Of a DNA stretch of 64,000 nt, positions 12,597 through 21,416 are shown one piece after another. The stretch's first letter is position 1. The number at the start of each line of letters is the position of its first letter. The translations under genes and the position numbers were made by a program. The notes below the pieces were generated by a model. It was not told the origin of the DNA and searched no databases. It saw only the letters and a list, made by a program, of their open reading frames with translations. Location of the stretch: assembly GCF_003702045.1 (NCBI RefSeq), contig NZ_RBTP01000012.1, positions 372,001 through 436,000 of the forward strand, given 5' to 3'. Source of the stretch: Pseudomonas viridiflava. Its GTDB lineage: Bacteria > Pseudomonadota > Gammaproteobacteria > Pseudomonadales > Pseudomonadaceae.

Positions 12597-13214
12597 AGTC
12601 GAATTCCTGGTCGCTTTAATTCAAGGCTCGGCGCACATGTGCCAGCGCACAGGTTAAGAGTCCCCGGGCAGCCATGCGTTTCATGTGCTGCGTGGATAAA
12701 TACGTGGACGTCGTGTTGTTTTCCTGACGCCTCGCTGGCCTGGGTAAAGGCATAAGCAAACCTTGTGCCTCAATGGGGTCTGCGCCTTACGTTGCGAGGA
12801 GAAGGTGGCACGATGGGGCGCTTCAGGGGTAGCTGAACTCCCCCTCAGGTCTGCTCGCAGTCGAGGTTGCCCTGCGGCATGCCTGTGAACTCCTAACAGG
12901 TGTGGCTCTGAATCACCGGGACCCTGGCGCTGGCCGGTGCGGTTTCACTTCGCAGGCTTCGCCGCAGGAACTTCCAGCCTAAATCAGGCAAACGGCAACA
13001 ACCGCGCAGGACTGTCTCCAGAATTTGCGCCTCGTGGTCATCGTCCTGACGGTTTATCCAGACGTTCAGAATTTGGGAATGGGCCGCCCGACCTAAGTTC
13101 GGCGACCCGGATGAGTGACGGCTCATGGCAAACGCCCATCATTGCCCGTTCAAGGACGGAACCTGTGCCAGCAGCAGGCTTCATATGAGTTGAATATTTA
13201 TCCAGGAGTCAGTC
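12597..13214. other. 618-base region without a recognised gene
   Basis: Two overlapping short frames of 77-83 codons on opposite strands have no ribosome binding site and no family I recognise. The stretch contains a small hairpin (GGGGTAGCTGAACTCCCCC near 12826) and GGAACC at 13158, without the matching downstream half of a HrpL box. It ends with the AGGAG site of the next operon. I see no RNA gene or remnant that I can name. Confidence 0.4.
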
Positions 13215-14000
13215 TTGACCAGTGCCAATATGCCTGCCGGCCCGTCAACGCCGGTATCGGCCAGCATTTCTCTGAATGTACTGACCATGAACATGCACAT
13301 GGGCTTCGGCATTTTTAATCGGCGTTTCATTCTGCCCGAGTTGCGCGAGGCCGTTCGAAGTGTGTCGGCTGACGTGGTGTTTCTGCAGGAAGTGCATGGA
13401 GAGCATCAGACTCACGCCCGCAACGTGAAGGATTGGCCGACTATTTCGCAGTACGAGTTTCTGGCCGACAGCATGTGGGGCGATTTCGCCTACGGGCGTA
13501 ACGCGGTCTACCCGCACGGCCATCACGGTAACGCGGTGTTGTCGAAGTACCCGATCCTGCGCCATGAAAATCTGGACATTTCCATCCACGGTACTGAGCA
13601 GCGGGGCCTGCTGCATTGCGTCCTCGATGTGCCCGAATACGGTGAGGTACACGCGGTCTGCGTACATCTGGGCCTGTTCGAAAGTCACCGCCGTCAACAG
13701 CTCAAGCTGCTCGCCGAACTGATGGGGCGGTTACCGGCAGGGGCACCCGTGATCGTCGCTGGCGATTTCAACGACTGGCGTCAGCGTGCGGATGCCTTGT
13801 TGGAAGGGACAGGGCTGCATGAGGTTTTCGTTCAACGCTTCGGGGCCCCGGCCAAAAGCTTTCCAGCCCGCTGGCCATTGCTCAGGCTCGACCGCATCTA
13901 TGTGCGCAACGCCACTACCCACAGGCCCAAGGTGTTGTCCAATCGACCCTGGTCTCATCTTTCCGATCATGCACCGCTGGCGGTGGAGGTGACCCTATGA
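13215..14000 (+). CDS. ybhP: Endonuclease/exonuclease/phosphatase family protein, YbhP-like
   Basis: 261 residues if started at the TTG at 13215, which has AGGAG 7 bases upstream; the nearest ATG (13230) is 22 bases from that site and less likely. The EEP-fold metal and catalytic residues are visible: [41 protein letters not shown] and a final LSDHAPL. The fold includes DNases, sphingomyelinases and phosphoinositide phosphatases. The substrate is unknown. Its stop overlaps the clsB start by 4 bases, as in E. coli ybhP-clsB-ybhN, which suggests a role with phospholipid. Confidence 0.85.
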   Translation: MTSANMPAGPSTPVSASISLNVLTMNMHMGFGIFNRRFILPELREAVRSVSADVVFLQEVHGEHQTHARNVKDWPTISQYEFLADSMWGDFAYGRNAVYPHGHHGNAVLSKYPILRHENLDISIHGTEQRGLLHCVLDVPEYGEVHAVCVHLGLFESHRRQQLKLLAELMGRLPAGAPVIVAGDFNDWRQRADALLEGTGLHEVFVQRFGAPAKSFPARWPLLRLDRIYVRNATTHRPKVLSNRPWSHLSDHAPLAVEVTL

Positions 14001-15259
14001 GCAACACGACAGATCGCACTAAAGAACAGTGGCGCGACGGCAACTCTGTGGAGTTGCTGATTAACGGTGAGGATTTTTTTACACGGGTTTTCGAGTGCAT
14101 TCGTGCCGCGCGCGAGGAGGTCCTGATCGAGACCTTCATCATTTTTGAAGACCGCATAGGCGAGGGCTTGCAGCAGGCGGTGATCGAGGCGGCTAACAAT
14201 GGCGCGAAAGTTGTCATCACGGTCGACGATTACGGTACCTCGGATCTCAGTTCGGCGTTCGTCAGGGCCATGATTGATGCCGGCGTGCAGATCCAGCTGT
14301 TTGATCCGCGCCCGCGCTTCATGGGCATGCGGACCAATCTGTTCCGCCGCCTGCACCGCAAGGTGGTGGTGATCGATGGTGAGCTGGGCTTCATCGGCGG
14401 CATCAACTACAGCGTCGATCACATGACCGACACGGGCCTGACCGCCAAGCAGGATTACGCTGTGCTAGTGCGCGGTCCCATCGTTGAAGACATCCATCGC
14501 AGCGCCGTGCGCATGCTCAGCGATGCGGTGCGTGCCAAGTTGACACCGATCCCGCTCAAGCTGGAGCCGGCGGGTGCGGCCCGGATGCTTTTGGCCGAGC
14601 GTGACAACGCCGATCACACCACCGACATCGAAGAGCGTTATCTGGAAGCGATTCGTGGGGCAAAGCAGCGCATCACGCTGGCCAATGCCTATTTCTTCCC
14701 CAGCTATCGCTTCTTGCGAGAACTGCGCAATGCCTCACGGCGCGGGGTCAAGGTCACGCTGATTCTTCAAGGTAAGCCGGACATGCCGTTCGTAAGGGTG
14801 TGTTCGCGTCTTACCTACACCTACCTGTTGCGCGACGGCGTGATCATTCATGAATACAAGCAGCGCGCATTGCACGGCAAGGTCGCGCTGATCGACCAGG
14901 ATTGGTCCACTGTGGGCTCCAGCAACCTCGATCCGTTGAGCCTGGCGCTGAATCTGGAAGCCAATCTGTTCATCCGCGATCAGTCGCTCAATGATCGGCT
15001 GCAAACGCATCTGATGGAACTTGCTGCCGCGCACAGCACCCAGATGAGTTTGAAGGGTGCGGCGCGAGGCCAATGGTGGCGCGCGCCAATGATTGTGTTG
15101 AGCTTCTTTTTTCTGCGCAGGTTTCCAGCCATTGCCGGCCTGTTCCCGGTCCATGGCATGCGTCTGAAGCCACTGCGAGCGGGCGACGTGGTGCCGGAAG
15201 CCAGGGTGATCGAGCAGCAACAGGCGCACCACGAGTTGGATCAGGAGAAAACATCATGA
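13997..15259 (+). CDS. clsB: Cardiolipin synthase B (phospholipase D family)
   Basis: 420 residues with two HKD motifs: [18 protein letters not shown] and [18 protein letters not shown]. This is the ClsB (YbhO) type, without N-terminal transmembrane helices; a hydrophobic stretch near the end ([19 protein letters not shown]) may dip into the membrane. ClsB joins phosphatidylglycerol molecules to cardiolipin and can exchange head groups. Both neighbours overlap it by 4 bases (ATGA), so the three genes are translationally coupled. Confidence 0.92.
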   Translation: MSNTTDRTKEQWRDGNSVELLINGEDFFTRVFECIRAAREEVLIETFIIFEDRIGEGLQQAVIEAANNGAKVVITVDDYGTSDLSSAFVRAMIDAGVQIQLFDPRPRFMGMRTNLFRRLHRKVVVIDGELGFIGGINYSVDHMTDTGLTAKQDYAVLVRGPIVEDIHRSAVRMLSDAVRAKLTPIPLKLEPAGAARMLLAERDNADHTTDIEERYLEAIRGAKQRITLANAYFFPSYRFLRELRNASRRGVKVTLILQGKPDMPFVRVCSRLTYTYLLRDGVIIHEYKQRALHGKVALIDQDWSTVGSSNLDPLSLALNLEANLFIRDQSLNDRLQTHLMELAAAHSTQMSLKGAARGQWWRAPMIVLSFFFLRRFPAIAGLFPVHGMRLKPLRAGDVVPEARVIEQQQAHHELDQEKTS

Positions 15260-16266
15260 CTCAGGCGGCCAGCGCCTCCTCGCAGAGCACGAAGGGCGAC
15301 AAGAAGAGTGACAAGTGGAAATGGGCAAAACGGGCTTTCAACCTGTTTTTCTTCATTGCCGTACCGGTATTGCTGTTTCTGCTGGTCAAGAATCTGGACT
15401 GGCAGGAGGTCAAGCAGGGGCTGCAGTCGTACAGGCTCAGCACGTTGCTGATGGCGGCCTTCGTGGCCTTGCTCAGCTACCTGACCTATTGCGGGTTCGA
15501 CGTGCTGGCGCGTTACTACACCCGGCACAAGCTGTCGATCAAGCAGATTGTGCCGGTAACGTTCGTCTGCTACGCCTTCAACCTCAACCTGAGCTCATGG
15601 GTGGGCGGTATTGCCCTGCGCTACCGGCTTTATTCAAGGCTCGGTCTGGATGTGGCGACCATCACCCGTATCCTCAGCCTCAGCCTGATCACCAACTGGC
15701 TGGGCTACATGCTGTTGGCAGGCTTCGTGTTTTCGATGCGCTTTTTGTCGCTGCCCAAGGAATGGTCGATCGGTACGGACACGCTGCAACTGATCGGCTT
15801 CGGTCTTCTGGCGGTGTGTTTTGCCTACCTGGCAGCGTGCCGTTTCTCCACACGTCGTTCGTGGAAGATTCGTGATCAGGAGTTCAACCTGCCTTCGCTG
15901 AAGCAGGCGTTGATGCAGGCCAGCCTCGGTGCATTGAACTGGTCGTTGATGGCGGCGGTGATCTTCACGCTCTTGCCGGAAAAAGCGTTTTACCCGGCGA
16001 TTCTCGGTGTGTTGCTGATCAGCAGCATCGCGGGCGTGATCACCCACATCCCAGCCGGACTCGGCGTGCTCGAAACCGTGTTCATTACGTTGTTGTCACA
16101 CCAATTCTCCAAGGGCAGCCTGCTGGCCGCCTTGATTGGCTACCGCGCAATTTACTTCCTGTTGCCGTTACTGCTGGCCCTGGTGGTGTATCTGGTGCTG
16201 GAGAAACGCGCAAAGAAGATGAACGAGAACAACCAGAAGCGCATGGGCGATCAAGCCAAGTCCTGA
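15256..16266 (+). CDS. ybhN: YbhN-like integral membrane protein (lysylphosphatidylglycerol synthase TM region)
   Basis: 336 residues from the ATG overlapping the clsB stop; a longer frame inside clsB is a shadow. A basic, Ser/Lys-rich N-tail of ~30 residues precedes about 7-8 transmembrane helices. The family is related to the flippase half of MprF (UPF0104) without the lysyl-transferase domain. The inferred role is moving or organising a phospholipid made by ClsB; this has not been shown from sequence. The last ~20 residues are basic and cytosolic. The operon ends in a repeat element. Confidence 0.87.
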   Translation: MTQAASASSQSTKGDKKSDKWKWAKRAFNLFFFIAVPVLLFLLVKNLDWQEVKQGLQSYRLSTLLMAAFVALLSYLTYCGFDVLARYYTRHKLSIKQIVPVTFVCYAFNLNLSSWVGGIALRYRLYSRLGLDVATITRILSLSLITNWLGYMLLAGFVFSMRFLSLPKEWSIGTDTLQLIGFGLLAVCFAYLAACRFSTRRSWKIRDQEFNLPSLKQALMQASLGALNWSLMAAVIFTLLPEKAFYPAILGVLLISSIAGVITHIPAGLGVLETVFITLLSHQFSKGSLLAALIGYRAIYFLLPLLLALVVYLVLEKRAKKMNENNQKRMGDQAKS

Positions 16267-16290
16267 GCGTGGAATTCGACTTGGCGCCGG

Positions 16291-16492
16291 GTGGGAGCGG
16301 ACTTGTCCGCGAAAAGGCAGAAGTACTGGGCGAAGATTCAGCGCCTGAAATGCAGCATTCGCGGACGAGTCCACTCCCACGAGTTACCGGAGTTCGATGT
16401 AGCGCCGGTGGGAGCGGACTTGTCCGCGAAAAGGCAGAGATGCTCGACGAAGATTCAGCGCCTGACATGCAGCGTTCGCGGACAAGTCCCAC
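16291..16492. repeat. Tandem pair of inverted-repeat (REPIN-like) elements
   Basis: Two near-identical copies, 16291-16380 and 16408-16492, start 117 bases apart. Each begins GTGGGAGCGGACTTGTCCGCG and ends with the reverse complement (CGCGGAC-A/G-AGTCC...CCCAC), so each can fold into a long hairpin. The inner sequences are also shared (GAAGATTCAGCGCCTGA). They fill the space between convergent ybhN and the RpiR gene. Mobilised REP doublets of this form are common in Pseudomonas and act as extragenic spacers or 3' stabilisers. Confidence 0.88.
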
Positions 16493-16508
16493 AACATCGC
16501 GTTCCACT

Positions 16509-17417
16509 CTAGTCGTCGAAGCCGACCTGTTCGTGTATTTCGTCCACTTTCAACTCCAGGCGGTAGGCCACGGCTATGAACAGCGCCTGGCACAAACACA
16601 GCGTTGCGCTCAGTGAGCGGAAAGCGAAGGAGCTGCCTTCGTTGACCAGCAGCACTGAGTTGGCGCGTTTGGCCAGCGGCGACAGATTGCTGTCGGTGAT
16701 AATCAGGGTCTTGGCTTGATGGTGTTGGGCGATCCGCAGGCAGTGCTGGGTTTCCTTGCCGTACGGCGTAAAACTGATGGCAATCACCAGGTCGTTGGCT
16801 CTTACGCTGCGCATCTGCTCGCGATAACTGCCGCCCAGGCCTGAGATCAGGTGAATACGCTTGTTGGTGTGCTGCAGGTTGTAGACCAGATAGTCCGCGA
16901 CCGCGAACGAACGTCGCACCCCCACGACGTAGATGTTGTCGGCGTTGACTACCAGATCCACGGCTTTCTCGAACTCTTCATCATCCAGGTCCGCACCCAG
17001 TCGCTCCAGACCGGACAATGTCGCGTTCACGCACTCGCGCGCAAGGTCGCCGCCGCTGGCCTTGTGCGACTTGTTGGCAATCATGCTGCGGATACGCTGT
17101 TGGTAGTTCTGCACCGGCGTGGTTTTGTGCGTATACGCTTCGCGGAACAGGGTCTGCATTTCGCTGAAGCCACTGAACCCGAAGCGTTGCGAAAACCGGA
17201 CGATGGCCGAAGGATGAACTTCGCATTCCCGGGCGATATCGCTGATGCGATCGACCATGATTCGGTCGCTCTGCTGGCTCATATAACTGGCAATGCGTTT
17301 GAGTTGACGGGGCAGGGCGTCGTACTCATCCGTGATCAGCCGCAGCAGGCCTTCAGCACTGCTGGGTGGCATGTCAACGCTGGCGTCAGGCAGAGTCGGC
17401 TGATCGGTGCTGTTCAT
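16509..17417 (-). CDS. iolR: MurR/RpiR-family regulator of inositol catabolism
   Basis: 302 residues. The N-terminal RpiR helix-turn-helix (about 25-105, with DISDIARECEVHPSAIVRF) is followed by a sugar-phosphate isomerase (SIS) domain (about 140-280). The start is the ATG with AAGGA 6 bases upstream; a TTG two codons earlier is rejected. RpiR-type IolR proteins of alpha-proteobacteria repress inositol genes and bind GGAA-N6-TTCC palindromes. Such sites are present in this window at 27311-27330 and, in imperfect form, at 17547-17560. It is divergent from iolC. The gene symbol is by context. Confidence 0.82.
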   Translation of the reverse strand: MNSTDQPTLPDASVDMPPSSAEGLLRLITDEYDALPRQLKRIASYMSQQSDRIMVDRISDIARECEVHPSAIVRFSQRFGFSGFSEMQTLFREAYTHKTTPVQNYQQRIRSMIANKSHKASGGDLARECVNATLSGLERLGADLDDEEFEKAVDLVVNADNIYVVGVRRSFAVADYLVYNLQHTNKRIHLISGLGGSYREQMRSVRANDLVIAISFTPYGKETQHCLRIAQHHQAKTLIITDSNLSPLAKRANSVLLVNEGSSFAFRSLSATLCLCQALFIAVAYRLELKVDEIHEQVGFDD

Positions 17418-17546
17418 AGTCAATCCTTTTACGTTTTTCCGGGAAGCGGCTCATGGATAGGCCCCGGCACTAAAATCTGCATCTGGCAGGATTGGGCACT
17501 ATATCGCACCTGCCCGGCCTGCGCGCCAGCACTTGCAATAGCTTAT

Positions 17547-17560
17547 GGAAAAAATATTCT
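17547..17560. promoter_or_regulatory. Candidate IolR/RpiR half-perfect operator between iolR and iolC
   Basis: GGAA-AAAATA-TTCT differs by one base from the GGAA-N6-TTCC pattern. For the plus strand it overlaps a possible promoter, TTGCAA (17533-17538) with TATTCT (17555-17560) at 16 bases. On the minus strand a TTGACG (17567-17562) lies next to it. A second AT-rich stretch with AGAATAAAT (17576-17584) is shared with the importer promoter (27288-27299). Confidence 0.55.
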
Positions 17561-17682
17561 ACGTCAAAAAATTATAGAATAAATATTGATTGATCCTGCA
17601 GGACGTTTTAGGCTGAGGTCACAAAGGCATTGTGCGCACCCGATGCATGCAGTGCAGGCTGATAAAAATAACAGGAGCCATC

Positions 17683-19620
17683 ATGGGCCAGACACGCTTT
17701 GCTTCCGGGCGTCCGTTGGATCTTATTTGTCTTGGGCGACTGGGCGTCGATCTTTATGCGCAGCAGGTGGGCGCTCGCCTGGAAGACGTTTCCAGTTTCG
17801 CTAAGTACCTGGGCGGCTCTTCGGCCAACATCGCGTTCGGCACTGCACGATTGGGTTTGAGATCGGCCATGCTCAGTCGCGTCGGCGACGACCACATGGG
17901 GCGTTTTCTGGTCGAATCCCTTGCCCGTGAAGGCTGCGATGTCAGTGCAATCAAACGCGACCCCGAGCGTCTTACCGCAATGGTGCTGCTGGGATTGAAA
18001 GATCGCGAAACATTTCCGCTGGTCTTCTACCGCGAAAATTGCGCCGACATGGCCCTGCGCGCCGACGACATCGATGAGCAGCAGATCGCCTCCAGCAAGG
18101 CGCTCCTTATTACTGGGACCCATTTCTCCACCGATCAGGTGTTCAAGGCCAGCATGCAGGCCCTCGACTATGCGGAAAAACACCAGGTACATCGGGTCCT
18201 GGATATCGATTACCGCCCGGTGCTCTGGGGGCTGGCCGGCAAGGCCGACGGCGAGACGCGCTTTGTCGCCGATCAGAACGTCAGCCAGCATGTTCAGCGC
18301 ATCTTGCCGCGCTTCGACCTGATCGTCGGTACCGAAGAAGAATTCCTCATTGCCGGAGGATCCGAGGATCTGCTCACCGCCCTGCGCACGGTGCGTGGGC
18401 TCACTGCCGCAACGCTGGTGGTCAAGCTCGGTCCGCAAGGGTGTACGGTCATTCACGGAGCGATTCCGGCGCGTCTTGAAGACGGCGCAATCTACCCCGG
18501 CGTACGGGTCGAAGTGCTTAACGTATTGGGGGCGGGCGACGCGTTCATGTCCGGTTTCCTCAGTGGCTGGCTCAAAGATGCCAGCGACGAGCGTTGCTGT
18601 CAGTTGGCTAATGCGTGTGGCGGGCTGGTGGTGTCGCGCCACGCCTGCGCGCCCGCCATGCCGACGCCTGCCGAGCTTGAGTATCTGTTCGACAGTGAAC
18701 AACCGGTTACCCGGCCGGATCAGGACGTGGGCTTGCAGCGGTTGCATCAAGTCAGCACCGCGCGCCGGCAATGGCGACAACTGTTTATCTTCGCCTTCGA
18801 CCATCGCGGGCAACTGGTTGAACTGGCCCAGCAGGCGGGTCGAGACCTGAGCGCCATCGGGCAGATCAAACAACTGTTCGTACAGGCGGTGGAGCGGGTC
18901 GAAAACGATTTGCGCACACGGGGTGTCGAGGCCGATGTCGGGCTGCTGGCCGATCAGCGCTTTGGTCAGGACGCGCTCAACGCTGCCACGGGTCGCGGCT
19001 GGTGGGTGGCGCGCCCAGTGGAAATCCAGGGCTCCAGACCGTTGGCGTTCGAACATGGCCGATCAATTGGTAGCAACCTGATCAACTGGCCGCAGGAGCA
19101 AATAATCAAGTGCCTGGTGCAATACCACCCCGATGACGAGCCGATGCTGCGCCTCGAACAGGAAGCGCAGATCAAGGCGCTGTATGAGGCTTCGAAAGTC
19201 AGTGGTCACGAACTGCTGCTTGAAATCATCCCGCCCAAGGATCACCCCTCGACCTATCCCGACGTCATGCTGCGTGCTCTGAAGCGTTTGTACAACCTGG
19301 GCATCTATCCTGCGTGGTGGAAGATCGAAGCGCAGACTGCCGAGGTCTGGCAGCAGCTGGATGCCTTGATCGAAGCGCGTGATCCGTATTGCCGGGGTGT
19401 TGTGCTGCTGGGCCTGAATGCGCCCGTCGAAAGCCTGGCGGCGGGATTTGCCGCAGCACGCCATAGCCGCACCTGTCAGGGTTTTGCCGTCGGCAGGACG
19501 ATCTTTCGCGAACCGAGCCGGGCCTGGATGGCCAGGGAAATCGATGACGCGACCCTGGTGGCCAGGGTGCAGAGCACGTTCAACTGGTTGATTGAGTCCT
19601 GGCGCGAAAGCCGCGCCTGA
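17683..19620 (+). CDS. iolC: 5-dehydro-2-deoxygluconokinase fused to a DUF2090 aldolase-like domain
   Basis: 645 residues, about twice the size of a stand-alone IolC. Residues ~10-330 form a PfkB carbohydrate kinase with the catalytic VLGAGDAFMSGFLSGW loop and N-terminal sugar site GGSSANIAFG. Residues ~345-640 are DUF2090, related to class I/LacD-like aldolases, with FAFDHRGQL at its start. The fusion would phosphorylate 5-dehydro-2-deoxy-D-gluconate and probably cleave the product to dihydroxyacetone phosphate and malonate semialdehyde, as no separate iolJ is present. The ATG is chosen for its AGGAG at 17672-17676. It is the first gene of the iol operon. Confidence 0.93.
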   Translation: MGQTRFASGRPLDLICLGRLGVDLYAQQVGARLEDVSSFAKYLGGSSANIAFGTARLGLRSAMLSRVGDDHMGRFLVESLAREGCDVSAIKRDPERLTAMVLLGLKDRETFPLVFYRENCADMALRADDIDEQQIASSKALLITGTHFSTDQVFKASMQALDYAEKHQVHRVLDIDYRPVLWGLAGKADGETRFVADQNVSQHVQRILPRFDLIVGTEEEFLIAGGSEDLLTALRTVRGLTAATLVVKLGPQGCTVIHGAIPARLEDGAIYPGVRVEVLNVLGAGDAFMSGFLSGWLKDASDERCCQLANACGGLVVSRHACAPAMPTPAELEYLFDSEQPVTRPDQDVGLQRLHQVSTARRQWRQLFIFAFDHRGQLVELAQQAGRDLSAIGQIKQLFVQAVERVENDLRTRGVEADVGLLADQRFGQDALNAATGRGWWVARPVEIQGSRPLAFEHGRSIGSNLINWPQEQIIKCLVQYHPDDEPMLRLEQEAQIKALYEASKVSGHELLLEIIPPKDHPSTYPDVMLRALKRLYNLGIYPAWWKIEAQTAEVWQQLDALIEARDPYCRGVVLLGLNAPVESLAAGFAAARHSRTCQGFAVGRTIFREPSRAWMAREIDDATLVARVQSTFNWLIESWRESRA

Positions 19621-19666
19621 ATTCAAACGTCATTGACGCCGTGATAACAACAAAAAAGGTCCAGCC

Positions 19667-20566
19667 ATGCCCGCTTCCGTATCCAACATCCGCATCGGCA
19701 TCAACCCGATTTCCTGGAGCAACGATGACCTGCCCGCGCTGGGCGGTGAAACGCCGCTGAGTACTGCGCTGAGCGAAGGCAAAGCCATCGGCTACGAAGG
19801 ATTCGAACTCAACGGAAAATTTCCCAAGGACGCCAAAGGCGTCGGCGATGTGCTGCGCCCTTATGGGCTGGCGCTGGTGTCGGGCTGGTATTCGAGTCGA
19901 CTGGCCCGTCGCTCTGTGGCGGAGGAGATCGAAGCCATCGCCTCCCATGTGCAACTGCTTGCCGAAAACGGCGCGTCGGTGCTGGTGTACGGCGAAGTGG
20001 CCGATTCGATCCAGGGCCAGCGCATTGCGCTGGTTGAGCGCCCGCGCTTCCACACCGACGAGGCCTGGCATAACTATGCCGACAAACTCACCGAACTGGC
20101 TCGTTTCACCCTGTCGCACGGCGTGCGTCTGGCGTATCACCATCATATGGGTGCCTACATCGAATCGCCGCAGGACATTGATCGCTTGATGGCGTTGACC
20201 GGCAGCGAGGTCGGCCTGCTGTTCGATTCGGGTCACTGCTACATGGGGGGCGGCGAGCCGCTTGCCGTGTTAACCCGACACATTGATCGCGTCTGCCACG
20301 TGCATTTCAAGGACGTGCGCAAGCCGGTTGTGCAATTGGCGCGTAATAATCTCTGGAGTTTTCCGGATTGCATCATCAACGGTACGTTCACCGTACCGGG
20401 TGATGGCGACATTGATTTCTCGGCGCTGCTGAACGTGCTGTTGCAGGCCGACTACACAGGCTGGCTGGTGGTCGAGGCCGAACAGGATCCGGCGGTCGCG
20501 CCCAGCTATGTCTACGCCAAGAAAGGCTACGACACGCTGCGCCAACTGCTGGCCGATGCTCGATAA
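19667..20566 (+). CDS. iolE: Myo-inosose-2 dehydratase
   Basis: 299 residues, full length. It dehydrates scyllo-inosose (2-keto-myo-inositol) to 3D-trihydroxycyclohexane-1,2-dione, the second step of inositol breakdown. It belongs to the xylose-isomerase-like TIM-barrel group; the metal-site residues are seen in GFELNG, AYHHHMGAYIES, FDSGHCYMGGG and HVHFKD. It lies 46 bases after iolC and 13 bases before iolB, within the operon. There is no sign of damage. Confidence 0.95.
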   Translation: MPASVSNIRIGINPISWSNDDLPALGGETPLSTALSEGKAIGYEGFELNGKFPKDAKGVGDVLRPYGLALVSGWYSSRLARRSVAEEIEAIASHVQLLAENGASVLVYGEVADSIQGQRIALVERPRFHTDEAWHNYADKLTELARFTLSHGVRLAYHHHMGAYIESPQDIDRLMALTGSEVGLLFDSGHCYMGGGEPLAVLTRHIDRVCHVHFKDVRKPVVQLARNNLWSFPDCIINGTFTVPGDGDIDFSALLNVLLQADYTGWLVVEAEQDPAVAPSYVYAKKGYDTLRQLLADAR

Positions 20567-20579
20567 AGAGGACTGGACA

Positions 20580-21389
20580 ATGAATCTGTTGATCAAAAGC
20601 GAGGCTCAGGGGCGGGACGTGGTGGCATTGCCCCACGGTGTGCTCGAGTACGTGGGGTTTTCGGCCTACCGTCTCGAAGCGGGCGAACGGTTGCCTCTGA
20701 GTGCCGGTGAAAACGAATTGTGTGTGGTGCTGCTGGCCGGACACGCCAGTGTGAGTGGCGAGGCGCCGGGACAGGGCGCGTTCAATTGGGAAAACATCGG
20801 CGACCGGCATTCGGTGTTCGAAGAAAAATCCCCGTTCGCGGTCTACCTGCCGCCCAACAGCCAGGCGCATTTCACGGCGCTTGGGCCTGCGCATCTGGCC
20901 GTCTGCGCCGCACCCGGGGACGGCACCAAGCGCGTTCCTGCGCGGCTGATCACCCCCGACAGCATGAAGCGCAGCGTGCGCGGCAAGAACGCCAATACCC
21001 GCTACGTGTGCGACATTCTGCCGGACACTGAAGTGGCGCACTCGCTGTTGGTGGTCGAGGTGCGCACGCCCTCCGGGCACTCCTCCAGTTACCCGCCGCA
21101 CAAACACGACCTGGACAATCTGCCCCACGAAAGCTTTCTCGAAGAAACCTATTACCACCAGGTGAACCCGCCCCAGGGGTATGTGTTTCAGCGCGTCTAC
21201 ACCGACGACCGCAGCATCGATCAGGCAATGGCCGTGGAAAACAGCGACCTGGTGGTCGTGCCCAAAGGTTACCACCCGGTCACGGTGCCATACGGCTATG
21301 AATCCTATTACCTCAACGTGATGGCCGGTCCGACGCGTGCCTGGCAGTTCCATAACGATCCGCAGCACAGTTGGCTGCTGGAACTTTAA
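20580..21389 (+). CDS. iolB: 5-deoxy-glucuronate isomerase
   Basis: 269 residues from the ATG behind AAGAGG; a longer frame starts inside iolE and is rejected. The enzyme is a double cupin that converts 5-deoxy-D-glucuronate to 5-dehydro-2-deoxy-D-gluconate. Metal-binding cupin residues are visible in SSYPPHKHDLDNLPHES and the C-terminal cupin PKGYHPVTVPYGYESYYLN. It is central in the iolCEBAD order and closely spaced after iolE. Confidence 0.95.
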   Translation: MNLLIKSEAQGRDVVALPHGVLEYVGFSAYRLEAGERLPLSAGENELCVVLLAGHASVSGEAPGQGAFNWENIGDRHSVFEEKSPFAVYLPPNSQAHFTALGPAHLAVCAAPGDGTKRVPARLITPDSMKRSVRGKNANTRYVCDILPDTEVAHSLLVVEVRTPSGHSSSYPPHKHDLDNLPHESFLEETYYHQVNPPQGYVFQRVYTDDRSIDQAMAVENSDLVVVPKGYHPVTVPYGYESYYLNVMAGPTRAWQFHNDPQHSWLLEL

Positions 21390-21416
21390 TTCTTTCTTTT
21401 ATGTGGAGTCAGTCAG

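Noticed and set aside
13158..13163. GGAACC that might be the first half of a HrpL box
   Set aside because: No CCAC lies 15-17 bases downstream, and the next gene is not a type III effector.
16269..16616. Short open frames over the duplicated repeat
   Set aside because: They are read through the palindromic repeats and give a duplicated peptide; they have no start signals.
17608..19056. A 482-codon open frame antisense to iolC
   Set aside because: It is the reverse reading of the kinase half of iolC, without family features or a ribosome binding site.
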